A stretch of 64,000 bases of DNA from Cladopsammia gracilis (taxonomy: Eukaryota; Cnidaria; Anthozoa; Scleractinia; Dendrophylliidae): contig JAJGOT010000089.1 in the NCBI GenBank assembly GCA_022457155.1, positions 520,001-584,000 on the forward strand. Reading direction: 5' to 3'. Shown one piece after another: positions 11,584 to 22,212 of this stretch. Numbering within the stretch: the stretch's first letter is position 1; each line of letters begins with the position of its first letter. The translations under genes were made by a program, and so were the position numbers. The notes under the pieces are model-generated. The model saw only the letters and a list, made by a program, of their open reading frames with translations. It had not been told where the DNA came from and did no database searches.

Positions 11584-11875
11584 AGTCGTGCACCCGAGCC
11601 AGAAGGCTCATAACGGCCGGAGCTTAAACCCGGTTTCTATAGCATGAAGCGACTAGGAATATTGCTACTCCCCCCTGGATGGGATGCTAGTCCATCGCAG
11701 GGTTACCCCCAGCATTTTGTTGCCGGTACCCATTTATACACCTGGGTGGAGAGAGACAGTGTGGAGTAAAGTTTCTTGTCTAAGGAAACAACACGACGGC
11801 AGAGACCAGGCTTCGAACCACCGACCTTCAGGTTGAAAGTCCGACGCGCCAACCACTACACCACCGTGCCGCCCA
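11584..11875 (-). mobile_element. tRNA-derived SINE
   Basis: On the minus strand the element starts with a tRNA-like head: box A-like tggtgtagtgg at 11853-11863 and box B-like ggttcgaagcc near 11809-11819. The body contains ccctgcgatggactagcatc at ~11682-11704, a segment conserved in many metazoan SINEs, and then a tail. It runs about 290 bp. A second, broken copy with the same body lies at 52260-53300. Confidence 0.75.
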
Positions 11876-12708
11876 CAAAGTACAAAAGGCTTGAATACAA
11901 AGAATTTCGAAAAAATAGTTATTTTTAAAAATCTAAAAAATAATTTCCGTACTCAGAGTGTAATAAAATATGTAAAAATCAAGAAATATTTTGTTTAGTT
12001 CTCCCGAACTTCATCAGTCTCAAATGAATAATGTTAATCAGGGGGGTTATATCGTGTTTGTGGGGCTCTCGAGGGGGGTTAAAATAGTGTCACATATTTT
12101 GGTTAATTCAAAGCCATTGTCTCTGTTCAAAGAGGGCTTTTTTAACTTTATCTTGATTGCCTCCCTTATGCGTCGCTTGAAGGTGTTATTCTCCGAGGCA
12201 AGAACTTTTGTTTCGCTAGCTATTATTATATTGAATGTTACATGAGATGGCAATGTTCATAAATTGCTGACGAATCTCTTGAGGGATTTTTTCGAGAGAA
12301 ACACCTGGGCATTTTGATTTTGATTAATAAGCAATTTTGAATTTTTTCAACCTTTTCATTTGATTTGGTAGACTTAACTAGCATTTATGTCAACACGATG
12401 AGGATCACACCTTCCATTTATGTATGTCACAGGGAGCAAATTAAGCCATCAGCTTTATTGTGCCCTGTACCTTTTTCACACTAATAGTAGTGGATGTTAA
12501 TTAGAACCCACAATGCTATTGTCAAAGAGTAGGGCAAAACATTCCTGGTGATACTGGGCAGCCAGCTATTATGGACCAGGGGAAACACAAAATTATTGAA
12601 ATTTTGCAGTGGTTATCACTGTTAAAGTGAATTATTATACATTGGTGTCACTAGCTCGATTTTGATTGGCTATAAGCATGCAGCTAATTATTGCTTGCTG
12701 TTTCTGTT

Positions 12709-12790
12709 ACGTCATACCTACAGACAATAGTTTTATGCATGCAGAAGTGACGTCATACCTACAGACAATAGTTTTATGCATGCAGAAGTG
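12709..12790. repeat. 41-bp tandem duplication with palindromic CRE-like core
   Basis: Two identical ~41-bp units contain acgtcatacctacagacaat and atgcatgcagaagtg. Each junction makes a tgacgtca-like sequence; whether this has any regulatory meaning is not shown. Confidence 0.75.
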
Positions 12791-12875
12791 ACGTAAGTTG
12801 TTTACTTACAAGTTGATCACTTTTTTGTGCGCGCTCTTGTCTTTACAAGTGCAGCTCAGGAATATGCATAATAAA

Positions 12876-13004
12876 ACAATTATTGGATTCGGTTTTCGCA
12901 TGATAGCGATAATTATCAAGGCCTCAGCCTTCGGCTTCGGCAGATAACACAAACTTTGGCCTTGATAATTATCGCTATCATGCTCAACCTCATCCAATAA
13001 TTGT
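12876..13004. mobile_element. Palindromic MITE
   Basis: The left arm acaattattgga... pairs with the right arm ...tccaataattgt, and a long inner stem (gcatgatagcgataattatc) is perfectly repeated in inverse. The loop contains gccttcggcttcggc. Confidence 0.75.
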
Positions 13005-13533
13005 TAATTGTTAAAAGTTGAAGTTAACCAATGCTGAAGTTACATGTATTTTAAATCTTCCACTGTACTTTTATTGAAATCATCTGTTTTCATTTGTTTG
13101 GATTTTTAAATGCACTTCTCTGGTAAAAAATCAAAAATTATAACAATTTTGGTTACTTGTTTACTTAACTGATTATTGAAGACTTTTTGTTTACCACTTT
13201 GCTTTGTGGTCATTTGTTTATGTTTTGAAAGTAACTTGTTGTAAAAGTGGATGAAATTGCACCCTTTGGCTGCCATGAAATACAATAATTTTGTTTGCAA
13301 GGTAAAAGGTATGATATTTTTCAACAGATACAACCAAATTTTGTGCTTTTTAACGTGTAATGAATGGGATATCGCATTCGGTGGCAAATACACTGTATGC
13401 AAATGAGCACTCACTCCATCACTCAGCTGTCAACATTTTGTCGTGTAATGTTTTGAATAAGTTTTGTTACAAATGCATTGCATAACAAGAATGACGTGAA
13501 TCCAGCAATAACAATAACTAATTTAACTAACTA
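13005..13533. other. AT-rich non-coding stretch
   Basis: No family-like ORF, tRNA or structured repeat seen. Confidence 0.45.
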
Positions 13534-13995
13534 CAGGGTTCTCCAGAGAAATTAGACTACCTGGCTGTAAATTAAAAGTAGGCGGCACCTGGCACTCGAG
13601 TGCCCGAAGGGCATGAGTGTCTAGGGGGGTCTGGGGGCATGTGCCCTCGGAAAATTTTGAAAAATGAAGACACTGGAGACGCATTCTGGTGCATTTTGGG
13701 GACAACAGAGATGAACAAAAATCATTTCATTTTCAGCCAGTTTTTAACCTTTTTATTATTCACTGAAAAAAATTGCTACTTTATATACTAAAGAAAAACA
13801 TTATGGCCCGAAAGAAATCACTTTTGTTTTATCTTATGGCTACGAAGGATTTGTTTTTATAGCCATACAAGTGTTGGGAAGAAAACAGGATGGATTTATC
13901 CTTATCTTCCCCCCAAATATTTTCTGACTAGCTGGCAGCCCCAGGACGAGTAGACGGCGATTTTCGCCGGTCGCCGGAGCTTCCGGAGAACCCTG
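13534..13995. mobile_element. hAT-like MITE (CAGGGTTCTCC ends, 6-bp duplication)
   Basis: Ends cagggttctcc and ggagaaccctg are flanked by taacta at 13528-13533 and 13996-14001. It carries, in inverse, a block (ccccagaccccctag, near 13617-13640) also present at ~30890 and ~41285, so it belongs to a family with several copies here. Non-coding. Confidence 0.75.
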
Positions 13996-14117
13996 TAACT
14001 ACAAAGATTTTTCGCAACCACATTTGCCTTTCATGTCTTAGTGTGACACAAATAGGCATTGTTTGAAATAGGAGACAAATGGACACGTTTAAGTGCTAAA
14101 AATCAACTTTTATATGG

Positions 14118-14200
14118 CGTCGGGTTTACTGTACCTATTTCCTGGAATCCAGAATCCGGAATCTTGAGCGTGAATGCTAAAAGCCGGAATGAACCAAAAC
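14118..14200. repeat. Left member of a distant inverted repeat pair
   Basis: About 70 bp containing gggttta...cctatttcc and agaatccggaatctt is repeated in inverse at ~18497-18570. It could be the ends of a 4.4-kb composite element or two independent insertions. Confidence 0.55.
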
Positions 14201-14438
14201 ATGAAAAATAAATAAATATACATGTAGTTACCCGTACTGAGGTATTATTTAGGCTGGCATTTTCGCCCACGGTTTTGTCCTTTTATCGTTTCGGATAGCA
14301 TGTGCATTTTTTGTGGCTTCACCGTTGGATTATAATATCACTTGATTAGGGCGGTCTGAAGCAATTAGCACCGAGTGATTAAGCAGGGTTTTGTTTCTGG
14401 TATACGTGAATCACGTATCGGTGTACATTAACCTGTGA

Positions 14439-14506
14439 GAGCAAGCGTCTTTTGTAGCTCTTGCTTCACCCTTCCGGCGAATGAAACAAGAGCCGCAAAA
14501 GACACT
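14439..14506. repeat. Short hairpin
   Basis: agcaagcgtcttttgtagctcttg pairs imperfectly with the downstream caagagccgcaaaagacacttgct, leaving a ~20-bp loop. Confidence 0.6.
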
Positions 14507-14509
14507 TGC

Positions 14510-15585
14510 TCTTCCAGGCTAGTCACATATATAAACTGTGGGTTGCAAACCTTTCGGCATAAGGAGAGAACTGGCCAAGAATCAACTCAACGGAAGCAGA
14601 CAACACAACATGCGGGCACAAAATTATACACTCAATAGTCGCGAGGGTTCTTTAATTAATTCAGTTTGAGACCCCATTTCGTATTGTATTGCATAAAGAT
14701 CCCGTGCTCATATTTTCTTTGATGAATTCTTACTGTAAGTTTATTGTATATTTAAGTAGTTTTCAATATTTCTCATTTTTGATTGGTAATTTTAAGTTTT
14801 TAATGTACACATTAGTTGTAATCTTATAGAGCTAGGACCCCTCTGTAAATCACTCTGGTGAAGTTGGCATCCTCAATAAAGATTATCATGAAGATGAACA
14901 AAATGAAATCTTTAAACCAGTAGAAAAGAAAAGCTGTTCATCTGGTTTTAATTTTCGTACTTGACATCGCGTGGCATAGTTTTAGTCTTCAGTCGCGCAG
15001 TTTTCCAATTCCGTACGTTACCTTTTTACGCCAAAATTTTGACTTTAGCATGACCTGATTGTATAACGCACGCTGTAGGCTAAACTGAGTATAGTGCAAC
15101 ACATCACACTTTCTTGTCAAGCACATTCACAGGCTTAGCCAATCTATAAACAGGGTAGATGAGAGTGAAATTGTGGCAGCACAAGCGACCCGTTGAAACA
15201 AAGTAGTTGCAATTTAAATTTTCCATACAGTATTTTGCACTTTTGTATTCATAAAATGTTGTTCATTTTAAAGAATTTTGCCAAGGCGATTTTTTGACGG
15301 TGTCGCATCACCACCCAGTGGGGAAAATTGTGTTTTAAATAGCCAGCACTACACGTGGATGTGCAACCTCAATTTGACATTAAATTCGAGCCAATCAGAA
15401 CAAAAGGTTCTCATGGGAAGATTTTGAAACGTCAGTGTTTTAATATTATGTTTTAGCTGCAGTATAAATTTAATTTGTCTCCCTTAATTGATGTATTTCC
15501 TTTTTTAAAACAAAAAAGCAAATGATGTTTTCTGATTATTGTAAACAAAAATGTACTGTTGGGTGTGCTCGCAAAATACCCTTTC
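14510..15585. other. Non-coding stretch
   Basis: No coding family recognised. A 'cctcaataaagattatcatg' at ~14870 may be an old retroelement or transcript 3' end. Confidence 0.35.
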
Positions 15586-15957
15586 CCCACCGGTTGTTAC
15601 GAAAACTAAGACCCCGAAAACTAAGACCTAAGACCTAAGACCCCGAAAACTAAGACCCCGAAAACTAAGACCTCGAAAACTAAGACCCCCGTCTTTTCAT
15701 TGATTTTCACTTTACTGGTGGGTCTTAGTTTTCGTAATTACGAAAGCTCATTACGAAAACTAAGACCCCATCTCATTTTTCTTGTTTATCAATTTTATTT
15801 TATTTTAATAAATAGAATATGTTGAAATGTAAAAAGCGAATAATACACAGCAATTAACACCCCTTCTTTTCATTGATTTATCACTTCTCCGGTGGGTCTT
15901 AGTTTTCGTAATTACGAAAGCTCATTACGAAAACTAAGACCCCGTCTCATTTTTCTT

Positions 15958-16446
15958 AAGCCCGGTTTCCATATGATTGCTACGATCGCTGCGATAGCTG
16001 CAATCGCTGAAAAAAAAGTTCAGTGATCGTAGCGATCATATGGAAACCACTCTCCGGCGATCGCCGTGATTCTATCTCAGCGATCGTGGCGATCGTAGCG
16101 ATCATATGGAAACCACTCTCCAGTGATTGTAGCGATCACAGCGACAGCAAAAATACCAAGATGCACTGCGTACGCTCACTCAAAGGGTGCGATTTGGCCC
16201 TTTTATGGAAGAAATGCAAAGATACGACTGTCTTTATGACAAATTTTAAAAACAATTCACAGCCGCTATGTTGAATTTCAAGAATGAGGCGAAATGATAT
16301 TGTCAGACCCAGGTCCCCTCGATCTTCATTCACTTTCTCAGCGATCGCAGCGATCATATGGAAAGCATCAATTGCTGCGATTGCTGAACTATTTTTTTCA
16401 GCAATCGCAGAGATCGCAACGATCGTAGCGATCGTAGCGATCATAT
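15958..16446. mobile_element. MITE rich in 'gcgatcgtagcgatcatatgg' units
   Basis: Outer ends resemble cccggtttccatatgatygc and its inverse. The interior repeats a gcgatcgtagcgatcatatg motif several times on both strands. It interrupts the left arm of the 15595-18012 element: the arm continues at agtttttgaaggtgagc. The target duplication is unclear. Confidence 0.65.
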
Positions 16447-16584
16447 CAAGTTTTTGAAGGTGAGCGGGATATTTATACATCATCTTGATTTGTTGTTTTT
16501 CCGGTTGGATCGAAGAACCTGGTTGCTTTCAGATTAAGTGCGATTTTCTACAACCTTTCCTTACTTTTCGAAGTATTTTCTCGC

Positions 16585-17060
16585 GCGACGGGCGATTCTT
16601 AAATTTCCTCCCAGACACAGCTATTTTTAGAATAGACTCGGCGGGGTGGTAGACACTGACATTCCTGGGCAATAATAAAGTCACAATGAAATGTAAAAAG
16701 CGAATAATACACGGCAATTGTTTTGAATCGTTCTACAAGATGCAAAAATAATGGAACTTGAGGAAATTTTTTAAATGGAACAGTTCAGACTTAATCAGGG
16801 TTTGTACACTTTATAAGTGGTGTCGTTACATGTAAAACGGAAAACGTTTTTTATCACATTTCAGGTGGGATCTTAGTTTTTGTAATAACGAAAGCTAATT
16901 ACGAAAACTAAGACCAACAACCGTCCAATAATTGTAATTCGAACACCTTGAACTACGTGCTCGTTGCCCAGGAATGTCTGTGTCTACCACCCCGCCGAGC
17001 CCATTCTAAAAATAGCTCAGTGGCTACGAGGAAAGTTAAGAATCGCCTGTCACTGAGTGA
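16585..17060. repeat. Nested inverted repeat with ~85-bp arms
   Basis: cgattcttaaatttcctc...ggcggggtggtagacac (16588-16672) is inverted at 16963-17055. Between them lies another copy of the ttagttttygtaat motif pair (~16870-16912). Confidence 0.65.
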
Positions 17061-18012
17061 GTACTATTAAAAAAACATTCGCTATTAGATAAGACGTATT
17101 GTGTTCTATTTCTCACGGGTGAATCTTCATGGTACTATGTATAGGAAAATGATGTGTACGTGTAGTCTCAAACGCCACATGTTTATCTACATCTGTACCG
17201 CCACCGACCGCGGTTCCAATTTTCCTTGGGACTACAGTGTATATAGGTTGGCTATCAATCTGTTGCTGGTGAAGATAGGTAGGTAGGGAGTTAGAGCAAG
17301 CGTTTTCTTTTTTCCCACGAGATCTAGTTGAAAATTGTTGAGCGACAGCGTGACACGAAATGTCGGGAAGTGGTGACAAATTATATATTGTTACATCCGC
17401 TGCAAGCAACTTTAAGTGGGAATCTTTGTCCTAGACAGGGTCCTAAAATAGCAGGTGTTGTCTCAGACCCTCAGCGGCACACCTACACCCAAATATTGGT
17501 CAAGTACCCCCCCCCCTCCCACCCCGGGAGATTTTACAGGCCTTTTACAACAATTCCCTGAGTTCCAGAAGATTTTCTTGCCCTCTATCATAAATAACTC
17601 GGCCGAAGGAGGATTAAAGAGTGAAGGGAACATAAAGAGAGCGCGAGAAAATACTTTGAAACGCAAGGAAAGGTTGTAGAAAATCCCACTTAATCTTGAA
17701 GCAACCAGGTTCTTCGATCCAACCGGAAAAGCAACAAATCAAGATGATGTATAAACTCTCCAGCTCACCTTCAAAATAATGATAAATAAGAAAAATGAGA
17801 TGGGGTCTTAGTTTTCGTAATGAGCTTTCGTAATTATGAAAACTAAGACCCACCGGAAAAGTGAAGATCAATGAAAAGACGGGGGATCTTAGTTTTCGAG
17901 GTCTTAGTTTTCGGGGTCTTAGTTTTCGGAGTCTTAGTTTTCGGGGTCTTAGTTTTCGGGGTCTTAGGTCTTAGGTCTTAGTTTGCGGGGTCTTAGTTTT
18001 CGTAACAACCTT

Positions 18013-19639
18013 TCCCCACCTGATGGCTCGATTAATATTAGTTCTTATAAATTCTAAAACCACAAGCAAAATTACTTGCAATGCTGTGTGCAGTTTGATG
18101 TAGGTTATAGCCCAGGAAATTACACCTAAAAGGTCATTATTATTACAATTCAATGCTTCATCTGGAGTAAAGGTTATTCTTGCGTTAATAAACCAGTATT
18201 TGTGTGACCTCATGAGTATTATGAGATGGGAAATAAAGGACCTGATTTGGAGCACGTTGCTTGTGATTTGCTGTTGTAGCCATTATTCTCAAGAATACAA
18301 AAACCACAAGTACCAACCACGTGTTGTCAAGCTTGTAGCAGATCTGCTCAGGCTACAAAAAGCCAGTGTAATAATAATGAATTAAATTTTGAAATTTTAA
18401 TTTCTCTTTACCAGTTTAAGTTCTCGCTACAAGCCTGTGTGAATTACTACTAACAGCATTTTTATGCTTTGGAAAATTTACTTTTCTTTCACAAAAGATG
18501 ATGTTCCGGCTTTTAGGATTTCATGCTGAAGATTCCGGATTCTGGGAAATAGGTAAACCCAATGGCATCAGTGGATCTGTTCCCCAAGTGAAAATATATC
18601 CTTGCATATTTCTTCTGAACAGTGTATGTACACTGTAGACATTAAATATCATACATCACATCCTGGATAACGGTATTTTAGAAGATATCGAGCCATGTTT
18701 ATAATTTAAACATACTGTACATTGCATTACGCGTTGAAAAGATAAATTTTGAAAGTCTTAATTGACAACAATAAAGCTTCCACAAACTCAACCAAATCAA
18801 CTAAGCACATGTCTATAAATTCAAAATTTCTATTTAACTACATTTCGACATCATTATTTTCTTATTCATGGGTACTTACAGGAGCCCTTGATTTCAAGGA
18901 TTGCAACTGATGTAATAAAATACAACTCATCACCGCATCGTGACATCTCATGTCGTGCTGTCGCAATTATTTATTTTCAAATAAACCTTTTGTGTCGTGA
19001 AATATTGCTTTGTTTACATATCGGGTACATCTTCGCTCATTCGTCTGCAACAGTGCGAAGAGATTTTGAAACTACGTAGTATTACTCATCGAGAGACATG
19101 TAGAAGAGAGAGTACATGTAGATGATTTTATTTTCCACTGATGGTTTGAAAAGCCACACTTTTGCCACTTGCAGGTTTGTTGAATTCTGTAATCACGTAC
19201 AAATCTGCCAGCTGCCAGAATGTTTTGGCTTGCTACAATTATCAGTTCTATCAAAACATTATTAAAACACTTCACCCTGCAGTAAGCATTAAAGAAAATT
19301 TATTTAGTAAATCACTCTCATATTAAACACAAATATCTTAGACAAGTCAACTTGAAGAAAGAATCTACTTATAATGTTTCAATTCAATGCACTGCAACCA
19401 GCAAGTGGGTTATTCTTCAGGTCTTGAAATTCACTTGCAGCCAGAGTTACATATAACCACAATAGTACTCACCTCTGCCATATATTTCTATATCTCAGTA
19501 AGTGATGGGAATAAGTAACAGCTTTTCATGCTGCTACCTGCAAATTCAGTGTTGGGCAGGCTTGCCACAATCCGATTTACTGAGAAGATGTACTCCTCAT
19601 ACTGGCTATCGTTCAAGTGATCAAAACATCATAAATGAA
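18013..19639. other. Non-coding region with one repeat-derived similarity
   Basis: Includes the right member of the distant inverted pair (18497-18570). A plus-strand reading at ~18900-18966 (DVIKYNSSPHRDISCRAVA) resembles a minus-strand reading at ~17409-17340 (DVTIYNLSPLPDISCHAVA), so the same sequence is present in opposite orientations. No gene is supported. Confidence 0.4.
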
Positions 19640-21060
19640 AGTTTTTTTTTTAATTTTATTAACATAATAATCGTTACTAGATTACAGTTTAGGATATATA
19701 AAATTACTTAAAATAACTAGTAAGTAAAGAAAGGAAAAGCAAAAACAGTGCTTTGTGTGTTACAAACAAAAGACAAAAAAAGTAAAAGTTACAGCAAAAC
19801 GTCATTAGAAAAATAGGGTGTTTGCGGAACACTGCAAGATCTCTGGTCAGCAAGGCTTGTGAAGGTGCTACATGAGCAAAGTTGCCAAGGGTTTACAGGT
19901 TTATGAGTATCTTTAAAACATTGCGGCAATGAGATTCCATTTCTTTAGTGGAACAGCGAACGTGGATTCAATATCATAAACTGATTTAAGGTATTTCATA
20001 AAGCCTTCTATCTTGGGGGTGAATTCTCTTTTTTTTACAGAATCAAATGTAATATCTCGCAAGAAGGCAGCAGAAATTTATCTGGTGTCGATTTTTTGAA
20101 GAATCAGGCCTCAGACCAAGTGCTACTAAGATATGCAATGAATTATGCTCAGGTGTAATATTATAAATGGCCATCTTTGATGTCAATGAATTCCAAAAGG
20201 ATGAAACTTTAGAACAATACCAGAAAAGATGGAGAAGTGTTTCTACACTGTACTTCATTTCCACAGAAAGTACACTTAGGACAGTTCTTTATTCCAATTT
20301 TTGTTAGAAAATTATTAGTTGCTAGTCTCCTGTTCAAAAATTTGAATTGAAATTCTATTAGTTTCGTGCTTTTGGTATACAGGTATTTAGAAGCTATTTG
20401 ATAGGCCTCGTGCCATTCGATTTGTTCATCATTGCATTTGTCAGCTAAATCTTTAAGCCATTTGTCTTGAGATGCAGGGTTGTCCACAACTTTTCAAGTA
20501 GCTGGCAAAAATTTCTAAGTAGCCGGATAGCACCAGTAAAGAAACAAATAATTTGTCTTTAAAAAAATATATTTATCACAAAAGTAGCCGGCACAGACGA
20601 CCGAAGTAGCCGGTTAATTCTGCCGGCTGCCGGCTGTTAGGGACAACCCTGAGATGGTGGAATGATGCATTTGCTGGATAAAAGTTTCTTATACACCAGC
20701 TGACTTCCAGAAAGAGGTTGTAAAAGCTTTGAAGAGAAGCTTTGATATACAGTCTTATTGTTAGAGTTGCTTTGACAGGTTCTCCAAAGAGACTTTAGTG
20801 CAGAAAGCAGTCCATAGTATTTTAAAGGGCAAACTTTGAGATTAAATTTATTCTGAAATTCGTTGAAACTTAAAAAGTTATCTGCGTCATCATTCAGGAC
20901 CTTAACTTTTGTAACACCTTTGTCGAACCAGTCGGGATAGAAAACAGGATAATAAGAGAGTTATGCCATATGCTTTGAGTAAGAAATTGCATTTTGGATG
21001 TAATTTGTTTCTCAAAATTTTTCTGCCCAGATTGTAAGTACCTCTCTAATGAAGCAGTTC
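19640..21060 (-). pseudogene. 3' part of an L1-like non-LTR retrotransposon
   Basis: Minus-strand translation gives YPDWFDKGVTKVKVLND (~20945), LKYYGLLSALKSLW (~20830), then KLIEFQFKFLNRRLATNNFL (~20370), IKNCPKCTFCGNE (~20290) and TLLHLFWYCSKVSSFWNSL (~20240). The Cys/His pattern CPKCTFCGNE...HLFWYC is the zinc-binding region found after the reverse transcriptase in L1/Tx1-type elements. A plus-strand poly-T at 19641-19651 is the poly(A) tail on the coding strand. A 177-bp MITE at 20475-20651 interrupts it, and frameshifts and the lost 5' end make it inactive. Confidence 0.8.
20475..20651. mobile_element. hAT-like MITE (CAGGGTTGTCC ends) inside the L1-like element
   Basis: Ends cagggttgtcc and ggacaaccctg are flanked by agatg at 20470-20474 and 20652-20656. 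Removing the element and one copy of agatg restores an in-frame LINE reading, IPPSQDKW, on the minus strand. The interior repeats agtagccgg. Confidence 0.85.
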
Positions 21061-21546
21061 TTGGTCACTATAGTCTTTGTGATGTCCTTTTGGCTAAGAT
21101 TACTAGTAAGTGCAATTTTTTCCCCACCTTTCTCTATTTCAAGATCGAAAACTGTCTGTGTAAAGCGATAAAATGTTTAAAAACCAGGATTGATGGCGCA
21201 GATTGAGCAGGATTCTAACAGGAGACAAAGATGCCATCAAAAATTGAGGATTCGTATCATGAAACCTCTATCGATGTGCGCAATGCATTGTGGTAGACAA
21301 AGAGTCTTTAACATGAAAAATTACATCAGTTCATGTTTGTTTTCAAAAGTTAAATTAATATTACATTGTATTGTCTTGATATGTTTTGAATGCACTACAC
21401 CTGCAGATAACTTACTTATACACTGTAGTATTTTATATACTCTTAACTTCACTCTATAGAAATACATGAAAAAATGTCAATATTATTTAGTACTGTTGTC
21501 AATTGATGTATGTTATTTTAACTGTGTTTCATTTATTTTAATTTAG
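21061..21546. other. Presumed upstream region or intron of the ROCO gene
   Basis: AT-rich, no family-like ORF. It ends in a pyrimidine-biased tttattttaatttag, a possible splice acceptor at 21545-21546, so an upstream 5'UTR exon is likely but was not located. Confidence 0.4.
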
Positions 21547-21551
21547 ATTGT

Positions 21552-22212
21552 ATGGTGTTATTTTGGAAGATGGAACATTGTTCCAGTTCTGAATTGAGAG
21601 CTTACATTAAATATGAATCTCGTGGAGTTACTTTGGATCTGAGTGAAAATGGGTTATCTAAGGTGCCTGATGCTGTAACTGAACTGAGTGAATTAGAGGT
21701 ACTCTGGCTGAATGATAATAACCTTACTAAATTACCAACAAGTATTAACAAGCTGAAAAATCTCAAAGAGCTGTACTTGAATGGTAATATGTTATCATGT
21801 TTGCCTGCTGAGATTGGTGACATGAAGGAGCTGGAGTGGCTGACTGTTTACAACAACCAGCTGGCTGTGGTACCTACCAGTATAGTGAAGCTACAGAAGC
21901 TTAGGAAGCTGGACTTGGGTAAGAACATGTTAACAGAATTACCTGCTAAGATTGGTGACATGAAGGAGCTGTTGTTACTGAGTGTGAGGAAAAATCAGCT
22001 GGCTGTGGTACCTAACAGCATACTGAAGTTAAAGAAGCTTAAGAACCTGTACTTGGATAATAACTGGCTAACAAAGTTACCTGCTAAAATTGGTGACATG
22101 AAGGAGCTGGAGGAGCTGAAAGTGAATGGTAATCCTTTTTCTGTCGTTGCAGTGAAAAGTCTTGTAAAGTTAATGGAGGAAAAAAAAGGAAAGATTGACA
22201 TAGAAATTTCAG
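21552..22212 (+). CDS. Exon 1: leucine-rich repeats
   Basis: Encodes aa 1-220. After ~20 residues come seven 23-residue LRRs of the LxxLxLxxNxLxxLPxxIxxLxxL type plus a partial eighth. Repeats 3, 5 and 7 all contain IGDMKEL and lie exactly 138 bp apart in DNA (21811, 21949, 22087), showing intragenic duplication of a two-repeat unit. In ROCO proteins the LRRs bind partners or regulate the GTPase. The exon ends at ATTTCAG before gtgagt (phase 1). Continuing the frame past the donor reaches a stop after only a few codons, which supports splicing. Confidence 0.9.

Larger units (their letters stand above)
15595..18012. mobile_element. Large inverted-repeat element with 'gaaaactaagacc' tandem ends
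   Basis: Both ends read gttacgaaaactaagacccc inward, followed by tandem copies of the gaaaactaagacc unit. The arms then share a segment that includes a gttggatcgaagaacctggtt block (left ~16500, right, inverse, ~17710). The left arm is split by a second MITE (15958-16446), and the centre (16585-17060) holds another inverted pair. No transposase was seen. It is a foldback-type composite. Confidence 0.7.
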
